A program made the translations under genes and the position numbers. Shown in pieces: positions 53,176 through 61,355 of a stretch of DNA of 64,000 bases. The stretch's first letter is position 1. The number at the start of each line of letters is the position of its first letter. A model generated the notes under the pieces. It saw only the letters and a program-made list of their open reading frames with translations. It had not been told where the DNA came from and made no database searches. Origin of the DNA: Scandinavium vulneris_A (GTDB lineage Bacteria > Pseudomonadota > Gammaproteobacteria > Enterobacterales > Enterobacteriaceae); assembly GCA_046518185.1 (NCBI GenBank), contig JBKGRZ010000003.1, positions 310,001 through 374,000 of the forward strand. The letters run 5' to 3'.

Positions 53176-54168
53176 ATGAAATCTTACTTTGATAGCCTTA
53201 ACCAATTAAGACCGGAAAATTCCAGCCAGACTGGTTTAGTAGCTCTAGATCTCTTTGCCGGATGTGGAGGCTTAGCTCTTGGTTTTGAAGCTGCAGGTAT
53301 TAAAACTATAGGCTATGAGCAAGATGCCGATGCTGTTACGACATATAATAAAAACTTATCCGGAGAATGTCATCATGTTACTTTAACGACTTCTACTGAA
53401 TTTCCTGTAGCGGACCTTGTCATAGGTGGGCCACCCTGCCAACCATTTAGTGTTGGAGGAAAACAGCAAGGATTGAAAGACTCACGCGATGGCTTTCCAA
53501 TTTTTTTGAATGCAATCAAAGAAGTGAAACCAAAACTTTGCTTGTTTGAGAATGTTCGAGGAATGATGTATCGGAATAAAGAATATTTAACCGAGATAAT
53601 TGAGCAGCTTGAAATCCTTGGATACAAAATTAGTTTCAAACTTGTTAAAGCAGTAAATTATGAAGTGCCTCAAAATAGGGAGCGTTTGATCGTTATAGGG
53701 CATAAGGGAGGCTTTGAATTCCCTGAAGAAATTAACTATAAATTTACAGCGGGGGATGCATTATCTGATATTGCCTATACAGTGTTAGGTGAGCATAAAT
53801 TTGTTACACCAAACCAAGATGAATATATAGCTAAATATGAGAAAGCTTCAAAGTGTATCACCCCGCGTGACCTTCATATGAATAAGCCATCACGAACAGT
53901 AACTTGTAGAAACCTTGCCGGAGCTACGGGGGATATGCTTCGGATAAAGCTCCCTGATGGCAGGAGAAAGCGCTTAAATGTTCGCGAAGGAGCGAGACTA
54001 CAGAGCTTTCCTGATTGGTTTGAATTTAATGGAAATGAATCATCACAGTTTCAACAAGTTGGCAATGCTGTTCCTCCATTAATGGCCTACCATATTGCAA
54101 AGAGTATTGTTTCCTACTTAAATGGGGAGAACACGGAGTCAAAAAACGTACAATTGGAGTTTTTGTAA
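53176..54168 (+). CDS. C5-cytosine DNA methyltransferase (M of BsuBI/PstI-type pair)
   Basis: A 330-residue DNA (cytosine-5) methyltransferase. It has motif I LDLFAGCGG (24-32), motif IV GGPPCQPFS with catalytic Cys88, ENV (125-127), motif VIII QNRER, a short target-recognition region at about 200-270, motif IX-like PSRTVTCRNLAGATGD and motif X GNAVPPLMA. It lies one base before the endonuclease gene, so the two form a type II restriction-modification pair. The DNA is AT-rich and recently acquired. The recognition sequence cannot be read from the protein. Confidence 0.93.
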   Translation: MKSYFDSLNQLRPENSSQTGLVALDLFAGCGGLALGFEAAGIKTIGYEQDADAVTTYNKNLSGECHHVTLTTSTEFPVADLVIGGPPCQPFSVGGKQQGLKDSRDGFPIFLNAIKEVKPKLCLFENVRGMMYRNKEYLTEIIEQLEILGYKISFKLVKAVNYEVPQNRERLIVIGHKGGFEFPEEINYKFTAGDALSDIAYTVLGEHKFVTPNQDEYIAKYEKASKCITPRDLHMNKPSRTVTCRNLAGATGDMLRIKLPDGRRKRLNVREGARLQSFPDWFEFNGNESSQFQQVGNAVPPLMAYHIAKSIVSYLNGENTESKNVQLEFL

Positions 54169-54169
54169 A

Positions 54170-55195
54170 ATGAAATTAATTTTTGATAAAGTTGCCCTAA
54201 AGAAATCACCGGAAGTAAGGCAGAAGATTATAGATGCGTTGGATATTCTTTATGTTGTCGGTGTACCATTAGAGGATCTAACTGTACGACGGTTAGAAAA
54301 GATGGCGATGTGTTTTCTTACTTTATGCTGTATGACTAGGTACTCCAACTGGGATGAAGCGACGTCTATAAAGGATGGTGTTATCCTCACGACAAGAAAA
54401 ATCATCACTTATATTAATAAACATTTCGAAGAAGAAATAAGTTCGGGAAGTTATGATGACATCCGAAGAAAGGATTTATTTCGACTTGTTGGGATGGGCT
54501 TAATTGTTAAAAGCGCTGGAAACCCTGGAGCAGATACAAATGACGGTACAAGAGGGTATGCCGTTGAGAACAGTTTCGGTGAGCTCATTCGTACCTATGG
54601 TACTTCTCATTGGCAAAAAATGCTGGATGCATTTGAAATCGATGAAGAATATATTTCTCTGTTCCATGGCGCACGAGAAGCCAAGAAATTACATGTACGG
54701 TTATCTGAAGGATTAATTATTAAACTAGATGATGGTCCTCATAATCGAATCCAAAAAGCTGTCATTGAACAATTCTTACCTATATTTGGTAATAACGCCA
54801 TTGTGTTGTACGTGGGTGATACTTCAGAAAAACAAATCCATAAATGCTCGGCTGAAATGATAGCACTCGGACTTGATGTCGCAGATCGCGGAATGCTTCC
54901 CGATATTATTGCGTTTAGTGAAGACAAAGGATGGATATATTTGATCGAAGCGGTGCATTCATCTAACCCTTTAAATCCTGAACGCTGCATTGAGTTGAAG
55001 AGAACTGTATTAAAAGATTGCCAATATGGAGTTGTTTTTGTTACTGCATTCCTTACCAAAAAAGAATTTGCAAAATGGATGCCTGAAATTGCGTGGGAAA
55101 CTGAGGTGTGGTTAGCAGATAAGCCTCAGCATATGATTCATTTTAATGGTGATAAATTTTTAGGGCCTCATAATAACCCACCTAGTAAGGAATGA
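54170..55195 (+). CDS. BsuBI/PstI-family type II restriction endonuclease
   Basis: A 341-residue protein from ATG 54170. An N-terminal helical domain (1-180) is followed by the BsuBI/PstI nuclease domain: YVGDTSEK (about 204-211), LPDIIAF with Asp235, YLIEAVHS with Glu250, and HFNGDKFLGPH near the end, all hallmarks of that family. It cuts double-stranded DNA. Its partner here is a C5 methyltransferase, whereas PstI and BsuBI themselves have N6-adenine enzymes. The pair is convergent with the - strand operon ending at 55344. Confidence 0.9.
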   Translation: MKLIFDKVALKKSPEVRQKIIDALDILYVVGVPLEDLTVRRLEKMAMCFLTLCCMTRYSNWDEATSIKDGVILTTRKIITYINKHFEEEISSGSYDDIRRKDLFRLVGMGLIVKSAGNPGADTNDGTRGYAVENSFGELIRTYGTSHWQKMLDAFEIDEEYISLFHGAREAKKLHVRLSEGLIIKLDDGPHNRIQKAVIEQFLPIFGNNAIVLYVGDTSEKQIHKCSAEMIALGLDVADRGMLPDIIAFSEDKGWIYLIEAVHSSNPLNPERCIELKRTVLKDCQYGVVFVTAFLTKKEFAKWMPEIAWETEVWLADKPQHMIHFNGDKFLGPHNNPPSKE

Positions 55196-55245
55196 TTTCC
55201 CCCTATATTGCGTAATTAATTACTCCCCCCCTGTTTCTTAAACAT

Positions 55246-55272
55246 AACCATGCATGTAAAAGATGCATGGTT
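55246..55272. repeat. Inverted repeat after the endonuclease gene
   Basis: AACCATGCAT (55246-55255) and ATGCATGGTT (55263-55272) form a perfect 10-bp stem with a 7-base loop. It contains ATGCAT and no T-tract follows, so it may be a weak terminator for the + strand genes. Confidence 0.5.
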
Positions 55273-55302
55273 GATATCTGGGTTTCCGCATTGTGATCAT
55301 AT

Positions 55303-55329
55303 AAAAAGGGTAGAGAATTTTCTCTACCC
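55303..55329 (-). terminator. Rho-independent terminator after Z1 gene
   Basis: GGGTAGAGAA (55308-55317) and TTCTCTACCC (55320-55329) make a perfect 10-bp stem; on the - strand five T residues follow (55303-55307). Confidence 0.82.
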
Positions 55330-55343
55330 TAGCAGAAGAGCAT

Positions 55344-57521
55344 TTAACTTTGATGTTGTACTATAATTGAACAAGCCAATCGCCCCGGTATCCATACTGC
55401 AACGACAGGAACATTTCTAATAATTATTTTATCATCCTGTTTTAAATCAATAAAATGTATTTGAACACTCACTCGTTCATTATCTTTGATCGAGGAATCA
55501 CCAGGATATATTTCTCCACGTCTAGCACTTGTTGCAGGGTAAGCACCTTGGAATAAATAAGAATCTACATTACGAACCCTTTTCTGATTTGGGCTCATTC
55601 TATAAATAACGCAACTCTCTGTCGAATTATTTTCAATTGCCTTTGCTAAATGCAATAATAAAGCCGTATTATTCTGAGAGTTAGAATTTCCAGTAACCCT
55701 TATTTTTACAAGTAAGTTTTCGAACAGATCGCTTAAAAGAACATTATCACAAACATAATGTTTCTGAGTTTCTGTACGGTCTACATGTCCCTCATCACAA
55801 CGCATAGATAGACGGTTCAAAAATTCTGACACTGTATTTTTGTTTTCAATAACTACAGCTTCTGAAGGATAAGTTATTTTCGGGACAACCCATTTGTCAG
55901 AAAATTTAGTATGCATGTAATCAAATTCAAGAACGCTATCCCTACAAGGCTTCAAATCAAGGTCTAATAAAAATGCCCGCTTCCAAGAATTTAATGACTT
56001 ATTACTTACTTCAATTTCCTTAAGTTGTCTCCTAATATCTTCTTCATGAACGACATAATTTCTAAAGGCATCAAGTGTACTTTGCTCTAAATAAACCCTA
56101 CAAAACCCCAAATAGCTTTTTTTATATCCAAAAAACCTTGCCCGCTGCTGTATAGTATCAGCGTTACCGACACCAATACCCCTAGGCATATATGTTACAG
56201 TCAGTCCTTCAACTGTAAATCCTCGGTCAACCGCAATTCCACCCACCAAAATCCATCCATATTTATGTTGCCAGTCTATCGCCGGTGTTTTATTAGTTCT
56301 TGCATTAACTTCAACTATCTGAGTACTTTTAAATGCAATGCTAAAAGCATTTATAATCTTATCAAATGATGGTAGCGTTGCTGTTGTTTTTAACTGATTG
56401 TAAGATTCTCTGAATTCGTTTATGAGATCTATCTTATCTGGATCATCATCACGTAATACTAAGCACCTGTGCCATTCATCGAAAATACTTCTAACCCAGC
56501 CATAATATTCTTTATGATGAGAAGTCAGATGAGATGGATGCACAAGCATGGAGCGGTTACCGGTATTACCGGACTCACTGATGCCTACAGTTACTCCAAC
56601 CATGAATATGCGTAGGGCATCTAGCAATGATGAAGGAGGATGGCTTAAAGGATTATCTTTCGTCGGAACTTCGCTTGGTGGAATAATATTAATATATGCA
56701 GAGTTCGTTCCAAAAAAATCACGGCCACCAACATAAGCATCGCCTGGTTCTAATACTTTCACAAAATTAGGTGACAAGGAATCTATAATATTTATAAGAA
56801 GAGGTGCTTGAGGTGTAGCTGTATATTGTAAATAGGTATGATTTGGCAAAGCTTTTCTTAGTCTCATTAAGCAACCATATGTTGCACTCTCTTCACCCTG
56901 AGAAACTCCAGTATTTAGACTAACCTGATCTGCCTCATCATCAATAATAAGAACCGATGTTCCATTCAAATCTAAAGCTTCAAGTATTTCAGCTAACTTA
57001 TTGATTCTTTTATGGTTTTTAAGAGCGGTAATAAGAATTGTTTGTTTATATATATCCTCAGTAGACGAATCTTTTGAAATGGATAACGTACTACGGATGA
57101 CCTGCCCAGCAGTATCATAAGAGGACGGATTTTCTAGTTGTACCCATCTCCGGCCTCGTCTTGAATCATTTAGTCCCAAATCTTTTTTTAATCGACTAGA
57201 GGATTGTGCAAGTAGAGGATTTGATGTCCCTGCAACAACAATTACTATATGAAAACCGTTATCTCTCGCAAGCGCAGCAACAGTCTCAAAGGACATGGTC
57301 TTGCCACTTTGCACATAACCAACAACAAGGCCAGTTTCTTGCCCATTTTCTATTTCAGGAGAAACTCCACGGGACAATATTGAAATAGCATCTTCTAGTA
57401 ATTTTTCTTTAGCGCCATCCGGCATACCACTCTGTTCTAAAAAGGCTTCAGTTTCTTTACCCTTTTCAGGAGACCAATTCATTCCATTATTAATGAAATC
57501 ATTTCTAGTTTCTAAGCTCAT
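55344..57521 (-). CDS. Z1-domain superfamily II ATPase/endonuclease-associated protein
   Basis: A 725-residue protein with an SF2 helicase-type ATPase core: Walker A GYVQSGKT (68-75), DDEAD (194-198), YTATPQAP (about 233-240), then the Z1 region (VGGIAVDRGFTVEGLTVTYM ... QQRARFFGYK, about 425-465). Z1 proteins occur next to MORC-like ATPases and DNA methyltransferases in predicted restriction systems described by Iyer and Aravind and in the Mza defence system. It is the last gene of the operon, 6 bases after the GHKL ATPase, and is expected to act with it on phage DNA. Confidence 0.9.
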   Translation of the reverse strand: MSLETRNDFINNGMNWSPEKGKETEAFLEQSGMPDGAKEKLLEDAISILSRGVSPEIENGQETGLVVGYVQSGKTMSFETVAALARDNGFHIVIVVAGTSNPLLAQSSSRLKKDLGLNDSRRGRRWVQLENPSSYDTAGQVIRSTLSISKDSSTEDIYKQTILITALKNHKRINKLAEILEALDLNGTSVLIIDDEADQVSLNTGVSQGEESATYGCLMRLRKALPNHTYLQYTATPQAPLLINIIDSLSPNFVKVLEPGDAYVGGRDFFGTNSAYINIIPPSEVPTKDNPLSHPPSSLLDALRIFMVGVTVGISESGNTGNRSMLVHPSHLTSHHKEYYGWVRSIFDEWHRCLVLRDDDPDKIDLINEFRESYNQLKTTATLPSFDKIINAFSIAFKSTQIVEVNARTNKTPAIDWQHKYGWILVGGIAVDRGFTVEGLTVTYMPRGIGVGNADTIQQRARFFGYKKSYLGFCRVYLEQSTLDAFRNYVVHEEDIRRQLKEIEVSNKSLNSWKRAFLLDLDLKPCRDSVLEFDYMHTKFSDKWVVPKITYPSEAVVIENKNTVSEFLNRLSMRCDEGHVDRTETQKHYVCDNVLLSDLFENLLVKIRVTGNSNSQNNTALLLHLAKAIENNSTESCVIYRMSPNQKRVRNVDSYLFQGAYPATSARRGEIYPGDSSIKDNERVSVQIHFIDLKQDDKIIIRNVPVVAVWIPGRLACSIIVQHQS

Positions 57522-57527
57522 TTATGT

Positions 57528-59042
57528 TTACCTATTCGAAAATACATCTCGTAAGATATCATTCATGTTTCGCCTGACTGTTCCGGCTTTACTGACACCA
57601 GAGTCCCTAGCCAATACTTCAGCTATGGCAAGAGCAGCCCCCACGCGAAACATAATTTCGGAAACATTTCCATCTTTTTGAGCGAACTGAATCATTAGAG
57701 GATGAGACATCGACATCTGAATATGCAACTGTCGACATATATCACCTATCCTTCCTGTATCACTCAATGCTAACCACTCACTATTAGATACATCGTTCGA
57801 TATTTCAATACATACAGACCAACTTTGATCACGAAATGAAATATCAAAAGTTCGTTTCATTAGCTGAGACTGGTATTCAGTATGTTCGACAGGAGTATCA
57901 ATTAGCGCAGAGTCAAGTATACCAGGAATTATCAATGGCAAATGATTTCTCATTTCATCCACTGAGCTATCAACAGCGTGTCCAACAAGTGAGATTAGCC
58001 TATTATCATTCCCTCTAACTCTATACCCTTCCGCCTGACGTAATAAAGGCATATCATCGCTATCTAAATTATCGCGTAATAATTTTAAAAATGTTTGCTC
58101 TAACTCCCCCCATCTAAAACCATCTTTTGTATGGCTAACTTCAACCCCATCAATATTTAGCTCACCAAACACACGCTGATATTTATAACTATTCGAATTA
58201 CCAAAAATATATGCGGGACGATAGGTTTCATCGGCGCTTCCTTGAATAACCCTACCTCTTCTGAAAAGCGAAAATCCGGCTTCTCTAGTATTACCCACAG
58301 CACGTATAGCAGCAAAACCATTTACAGAAACGTTATCACCAAACTTAAAATCAATATCTTTTCGCCAGATAAGAGGCTCTCCTTCTTTATTTTTAAAATA
58401 GGGGGCCTTTAGTATTTCTGGGTCTTGATAACTTAATACCTCCCCATTAATCTTCAGTATTAAAAGTCCCTTCCTAATATAGAATCTATAGATGCTAGCT
58501 AAATGATTTTTTATTTTATAGATAGTCCGTTTAACTGGAGCATGAAAAACATCATTTAAAATGACCTCTGTAAAATGTTGCTCTTCACTACCTTGAGTTT
58601 CTTTTATTGATAGTTCATATGACTCATCAGCAATCATGTTTTCAATATCAAAGTACACTGTTCTTATTATTGGTTCACCAATCACAGATGTACGAACTTC
58701 CCATTTAGGAGAAAACCAACAAGCTGCACTTTTCATACCCATACCAAATTCGGATAGACCAGTATTGTCCGGGGGGATTGATGCAGGTTTGAAAGCTCTA
58801 GGAAAGTCCTCTAAAGGAATCCCAAAAGCGTCATCTTTAATTGATATTCGAGCAGGTTCAGTTGAGTCTATATTTATTTCTATAGTTACTTTTTTTAAAG
58901 AACTCGTTGCCGATTTTGCTAAGAAGCTCTGCAAGGCATTGTCTACAAATTCCCCCAAAGCAAACCAAGGTTTATAATTGAGGTGCCGCAAAACGGCCAA
59001 TATACTTACTCCTGGACGAATATCAATCTTTGAAAGCGTCAC
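57528..59042 (-). CDS. MORC/MutL-like GHKL ATPase
   Basis: A 504-residue ATPase. It has the Bergerat fold: N box GEFVDNALQ (Glu31, Asn35), G1 DDAFGIP (70-76), G2 GLSEFGMGMKSA (95-106), then a long central and C-terminal part. I chose GTG 59042, which has AAGGAG six bases upstream; a GTG at 59060 is in frame but lacks a site. It is related to bacterial MORC proteins found in restriction-type operons. ATP-driven clamping on DNA is a family inference. It sits between the methyltransferase (close-packed) and the Z1 gene. Confidence 0.9.
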   Translation of the reverse strand: MTLSKIDIRPGVSILAVLRHLNYKPWFALGEFVDNALQSFLAKSATSSLKKVTIEINIDSTEPARISIKDDAFGIPLEDFPRAFKPASIPPDNTGLSEFGMGMKSAACWFSPKWEVRTSVIGEPIIRTVYFDIENMIADESYELSIKETQGSEEQHFTEVILNDVFHAPVKRTIYKIKNHLASIYRFYIRKGLLILKINGEVLSYQDPEILKAPYFKNKEGEPLIWRKDIDFKFGDNVSVNGFAAIRAVGNTREAGFSLFRRGRVIQGSADETYRPAYIFGNSNSYKYQRVFGELNIDGVEVSHTKDGFRWGELEQTFLKLLRDNLDSDDMPLLRQAEGYRVRGNDNRLISLVGHAVDSSVDEMRNHLPLIIPGILDSALIDTPVEHTEYQSQLMKRTFDISFRDQSWSVCIEISNDVSNSEWLALSDTGRIGDICRQLHIQMSMSHPLMIQFAQKDGNVSEIMFRVGAALAIAEVLARDSGVSKAGTVRRNMNDILRDVFSNR

Positions 59043-59061
59043 AATTATCTCCTTAAGCACT

Positions 59062-60423
59062 TTAATTACAGGAAATACATCTATCTTCTAAAAAATTTAA
59101 ATTATTGTTATCACTCTCATCGAGCAGAGTACTTAATAACGCATTGGCTACCCATTCGACAACTTTCGAGTTAACTGCATTACCTAAAGCCTGGAAGGCT
59201 TGGGTTGGACTTTCAGGAAGCTTATTTAATTCATCAAGACACTGGAGTTTAGCACACTCACGAGGTGTCATGTAACGCTTTTGCCAAGCAATAATTGGAA
59301 CTTGAGTATCAGTCATGGCAATTAAGCTTGGAGCTGTAGTTCTTCTCTTAACTCTTACGCCAGAGGCTCTAAACTGTAGAACATAGCTCCAAATATTCCG
59401 CTCTTCACCATGAACATTCCATTCAAGTTTCTGAAGGCTTGACGGGAACCTTAAAATATCGGGCAACCATTCGTCTATCCAGATTTTATTATCATTATAA
59501 AATTTTCTATTTTGTCTAATAAAATTCTTTTTCCACTTTGGAAATTCAAATTCTTCTGTTCGAGCATGGCTTGGCAATGCCTTCCAACGATCATCCATAC
59601 GTCTTCGAAGGCCAATTTTACAACCATGGCTCGCCCTGAATCCTTTTAAACCATCAATCCCTAAGCGCATTTTCCTCGCATAAGGAGTTTCATTTTCAAA
59701 AGGATAGGTTGCTCCCCACTCCATCGACCACAATGGGAAGGAAGGAATTTCAATATCAGGAGGACAAAGTTCTAAAAACTTATTCCAAACATTTAAACAA
59801 TCGACAACTTGAGGAGCAAGTGATTTCGCACCAATAGGATTATCATCCAAAATACTATCTATCGAGGTTTCGGTATTCAGGGCTTCAGGCCATTTAAAAT
59901 CGTCAAGCGGAAACAACGAGCCAACTATATATATTCGTTCACGAATTTGGGGGATACCAAAATGATGCGGAGACAGTTTTACTGCATCAATATTATAGCC
60001 AAGCCCATCTTTTCCAAGCAATTGTTGTATTTTTATCCACGTTTTCCCATCATCATGTTTTAATAAGTTAGGGACATTTTCAAGAATGAAAAACTTAGGT
60101 CTTTTATGTTTTAAAATTTCGACTACGTTGAAAAATAATCCCCCTTGCTTTGTACACTCGAACCCTAATTGTTCACCAGCCTTTGAAAACGGTTGACATG
60201 GAAACCCAGCAGTTAAGACATCATGATCAGGGATTATATCTAGTGGTATTTTAGTTATGTCGCCAAGAGGTCGAATACCAAAATTATCCTCGTATAAGTT
60301 CTGGAGAGGCTTTTTCCACTCGACTGCAAAACGACAAACCCCACCTAATCGTTTCAGTGCCAAATGAAAACCTCCCAGACCAGCAAACAAGTCAATGAAA
60401 GTAAACGTTTTTTTATTTTCCAT
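59062..60423 (-). CDS. C5-cytosine DNA methyltransferase of the MORC-Z1 operon
   Basis: A 453-residue DNA (cytosine-5) methyltransferase with motif I IDLFAGLGG (10-18), motif IV GFPCQPFS with Cys76, ENV (115-117), QIRERIYIVG as motif VIII, a long recognition region at about 190-380, and GNAVNSKVVEWVANALL as motif X. It heads the operon with the GHKL ATPase and Z1 genes and probably marks host DNA so that the other two spare it. It is distinct from the methyltransferase at 53176, mainly in the recognition domain. Confidence 0.93.
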   Translation of the reverse strand: MENKKTFTFIDLFAGLGGFHLALKRLGGVCRFAVEWKKPLQNLYEDNFGIRPLGDITKIPLDIIPDHDVLTAGFPCQPFSKAGEQLGFECTKQGGLFFNVVEILKHKRPKFFILENVPNLLKHDDGKTWIKIQQLLGKDGLGYNIDAVKLSPHHFGIPQIRERIYIVGSLFPLDDFKWPEALNTETSIDSILDDNPIGAKSLAPQVVDCLNVWNKFLELCPPDIEIPSFPLWSMEWGATYPFENETPYARKMRLGIDGLKGFRASHGCKIGLRRRMDDRWKALPSHARTEEFEFPKWKKNFIRQNRKFYNDNKIWIDEWLPDILRFPSSLQKLEWNVHGEERNIWSYVLQFRASGVRVKRRTTAPSLIAMTDTQVPIIAWQKRYMTPRECAKLQCLDELNKLPESPTQAFQALGNAVNSKVVEWVANALLSTLLDESDNNNLNFLEDRCISCN

Positions 60424-61027
60424 TCAAGCACTCTCTACAAACATAAATCAGGTGATGTTTATTCAAACACATCAACAACTGTATATAAACACATGTTTAC
60501 AATATCAGTGATGCTTTGCCCTGAGCATCAAAGAAACTGAAAATAATTTCACCAGTGAAATATCTAATACTTTGAATTGTATAACAGCTATCCCATTTCC
60601 ACTACAGGCTCTAACTCACCTTTAGCAACATTAGCTTAAAATCATTCGGAATGGTTCCTCTGAATTCATTCGTAACCAGAGCCTTCTGGTTGTCCCCTTA
60701 CCGTGAAGCACTAACCCCCCCGGCATACTTAAAAGTGCTGTAGGAATCATTTTCGGAATGTGATCTTGGTTAAATATCGAGTAATTTGGAAAAATTTTCA
60801 CCGCATGACCATGACTTGCTCCCCGTTGATTAACATACCGCGATGTTAATAATGTCTTCATATGACACTGGCCCGAAATCCTGCTCCATTCAGAAACAGA
60901 ATTCCGGCATGATAATGACTTCCCTGAACGGAGGATGTACCGATGAAAAAGCGGGGCAAAGACTTGCGGATACTGGATTTCATGCACAAAAAAAGCCGCT
61001 CGTGAGCGACTGGATTTGCATATCGAA
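60424..61027. other. Gap between defence operon and leuX
   Basis: 604 bp. The first part is AT-rich, with a TAAACA-CA-TGTTTA palindrome (60486-60499) in the likely promoter of the methyltransferase operon. No integrase, transposase or recognisable remnant is seen. A 118-codon - strand frame (60631-60987) lacks protein-like composition and family resemblance. The leuX terminator is at the right end. Confidence 0.5.
60988..61010 (-). terminator. Terminator of leuX
   Basis: On the - strand, a GTCGCTC/GAGCGGC-type stem (60995-61010) is followed by seven T residues (60988-60994), 17 bases after the tRNA CCA end. Confidence 0.8.
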
Positions 61028-61112
61028 TGGTGCCGAAGGCCGGACTCGAACCGGCACGTATTTCTACGGTTGATTTTGAATCAACTGCGTCTACCGATTT
61101 CGCCACTCCGGC
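61028..61112 (-). tRNA. leuX: tRNA-Leu (anticodon CAA)
   Basis: An 85-base tRNA with an encoded CCA (61028-61030). The acceptor stem is GCCGGAG/CTTCGGC with one G-U pair, the anticodon loop reads TTCAAAA (anticodon CAA), and the T arm is GCCGG-TTCGAGT-CCGGC, with the long class II variable arm. The sequence is that of E. coli leuX apart from the acceptor position 5. leuX is a well-known integration site for genomic islands; elements insert at its 3' end, here towards lower coordinates, where the accessory genes are. Confidence 0.97.
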
Positions 61113-61141
61113 ACGGAAGGGATACGCTGATAGCGGGTGGC

Positions 61142-61169
61142 ATTATACCTGTTGCTCATCCCTGTGCAA
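61142..61169 (-). promoter_or_regulatory. Sigma-70 promoter of leuX
   Basis: On the - strand, TTGCAC (61164-61169), a 16-base spacer, and TATAAT (61142-61147), 29 bases before the tRNA 5' end. Confidence 0.85.
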
Positions 61170-61355
61170 GCCTTGCCCAGCGTAAGCCCTTCTGACCGAC
61201 GAAAAAATCGACACTCCTCTCGCTTTCCCTTCTCTTCTGGAACCGTGCTCGCAAAACGCTGCAACGTGACCGCTGTGGTTTACATTCCCCGCACTTTGTT
61301 ATCTGATCCTGTTACAGGTTTCGTTATTCACCATCCGAATCAATCAGGACAACGT

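Noticed and set aside
53176..54168. Housekeeping dcm
   Set aside because: Its recognition domain and gene pairing with a BsuBI/PstI nuclease in AT-rich DNA mark it as a restriction-modification enzyme, and there is no vsr next to it.
60631..60987. 118-codon - strand frame between the methyltransferase operon and leuX
   Set aside because: Runs across the leuX terminator side, has no ribosome site, no recognisable domain and a composition typical of random translation.
61137..61355. Longer N-terminus for the HNH protein
   Set aside because: The upstream part is Arg/Ser-rich, starts with GTG inside the leuX promoter, and the ATG at 61356 has a good ribosome site.
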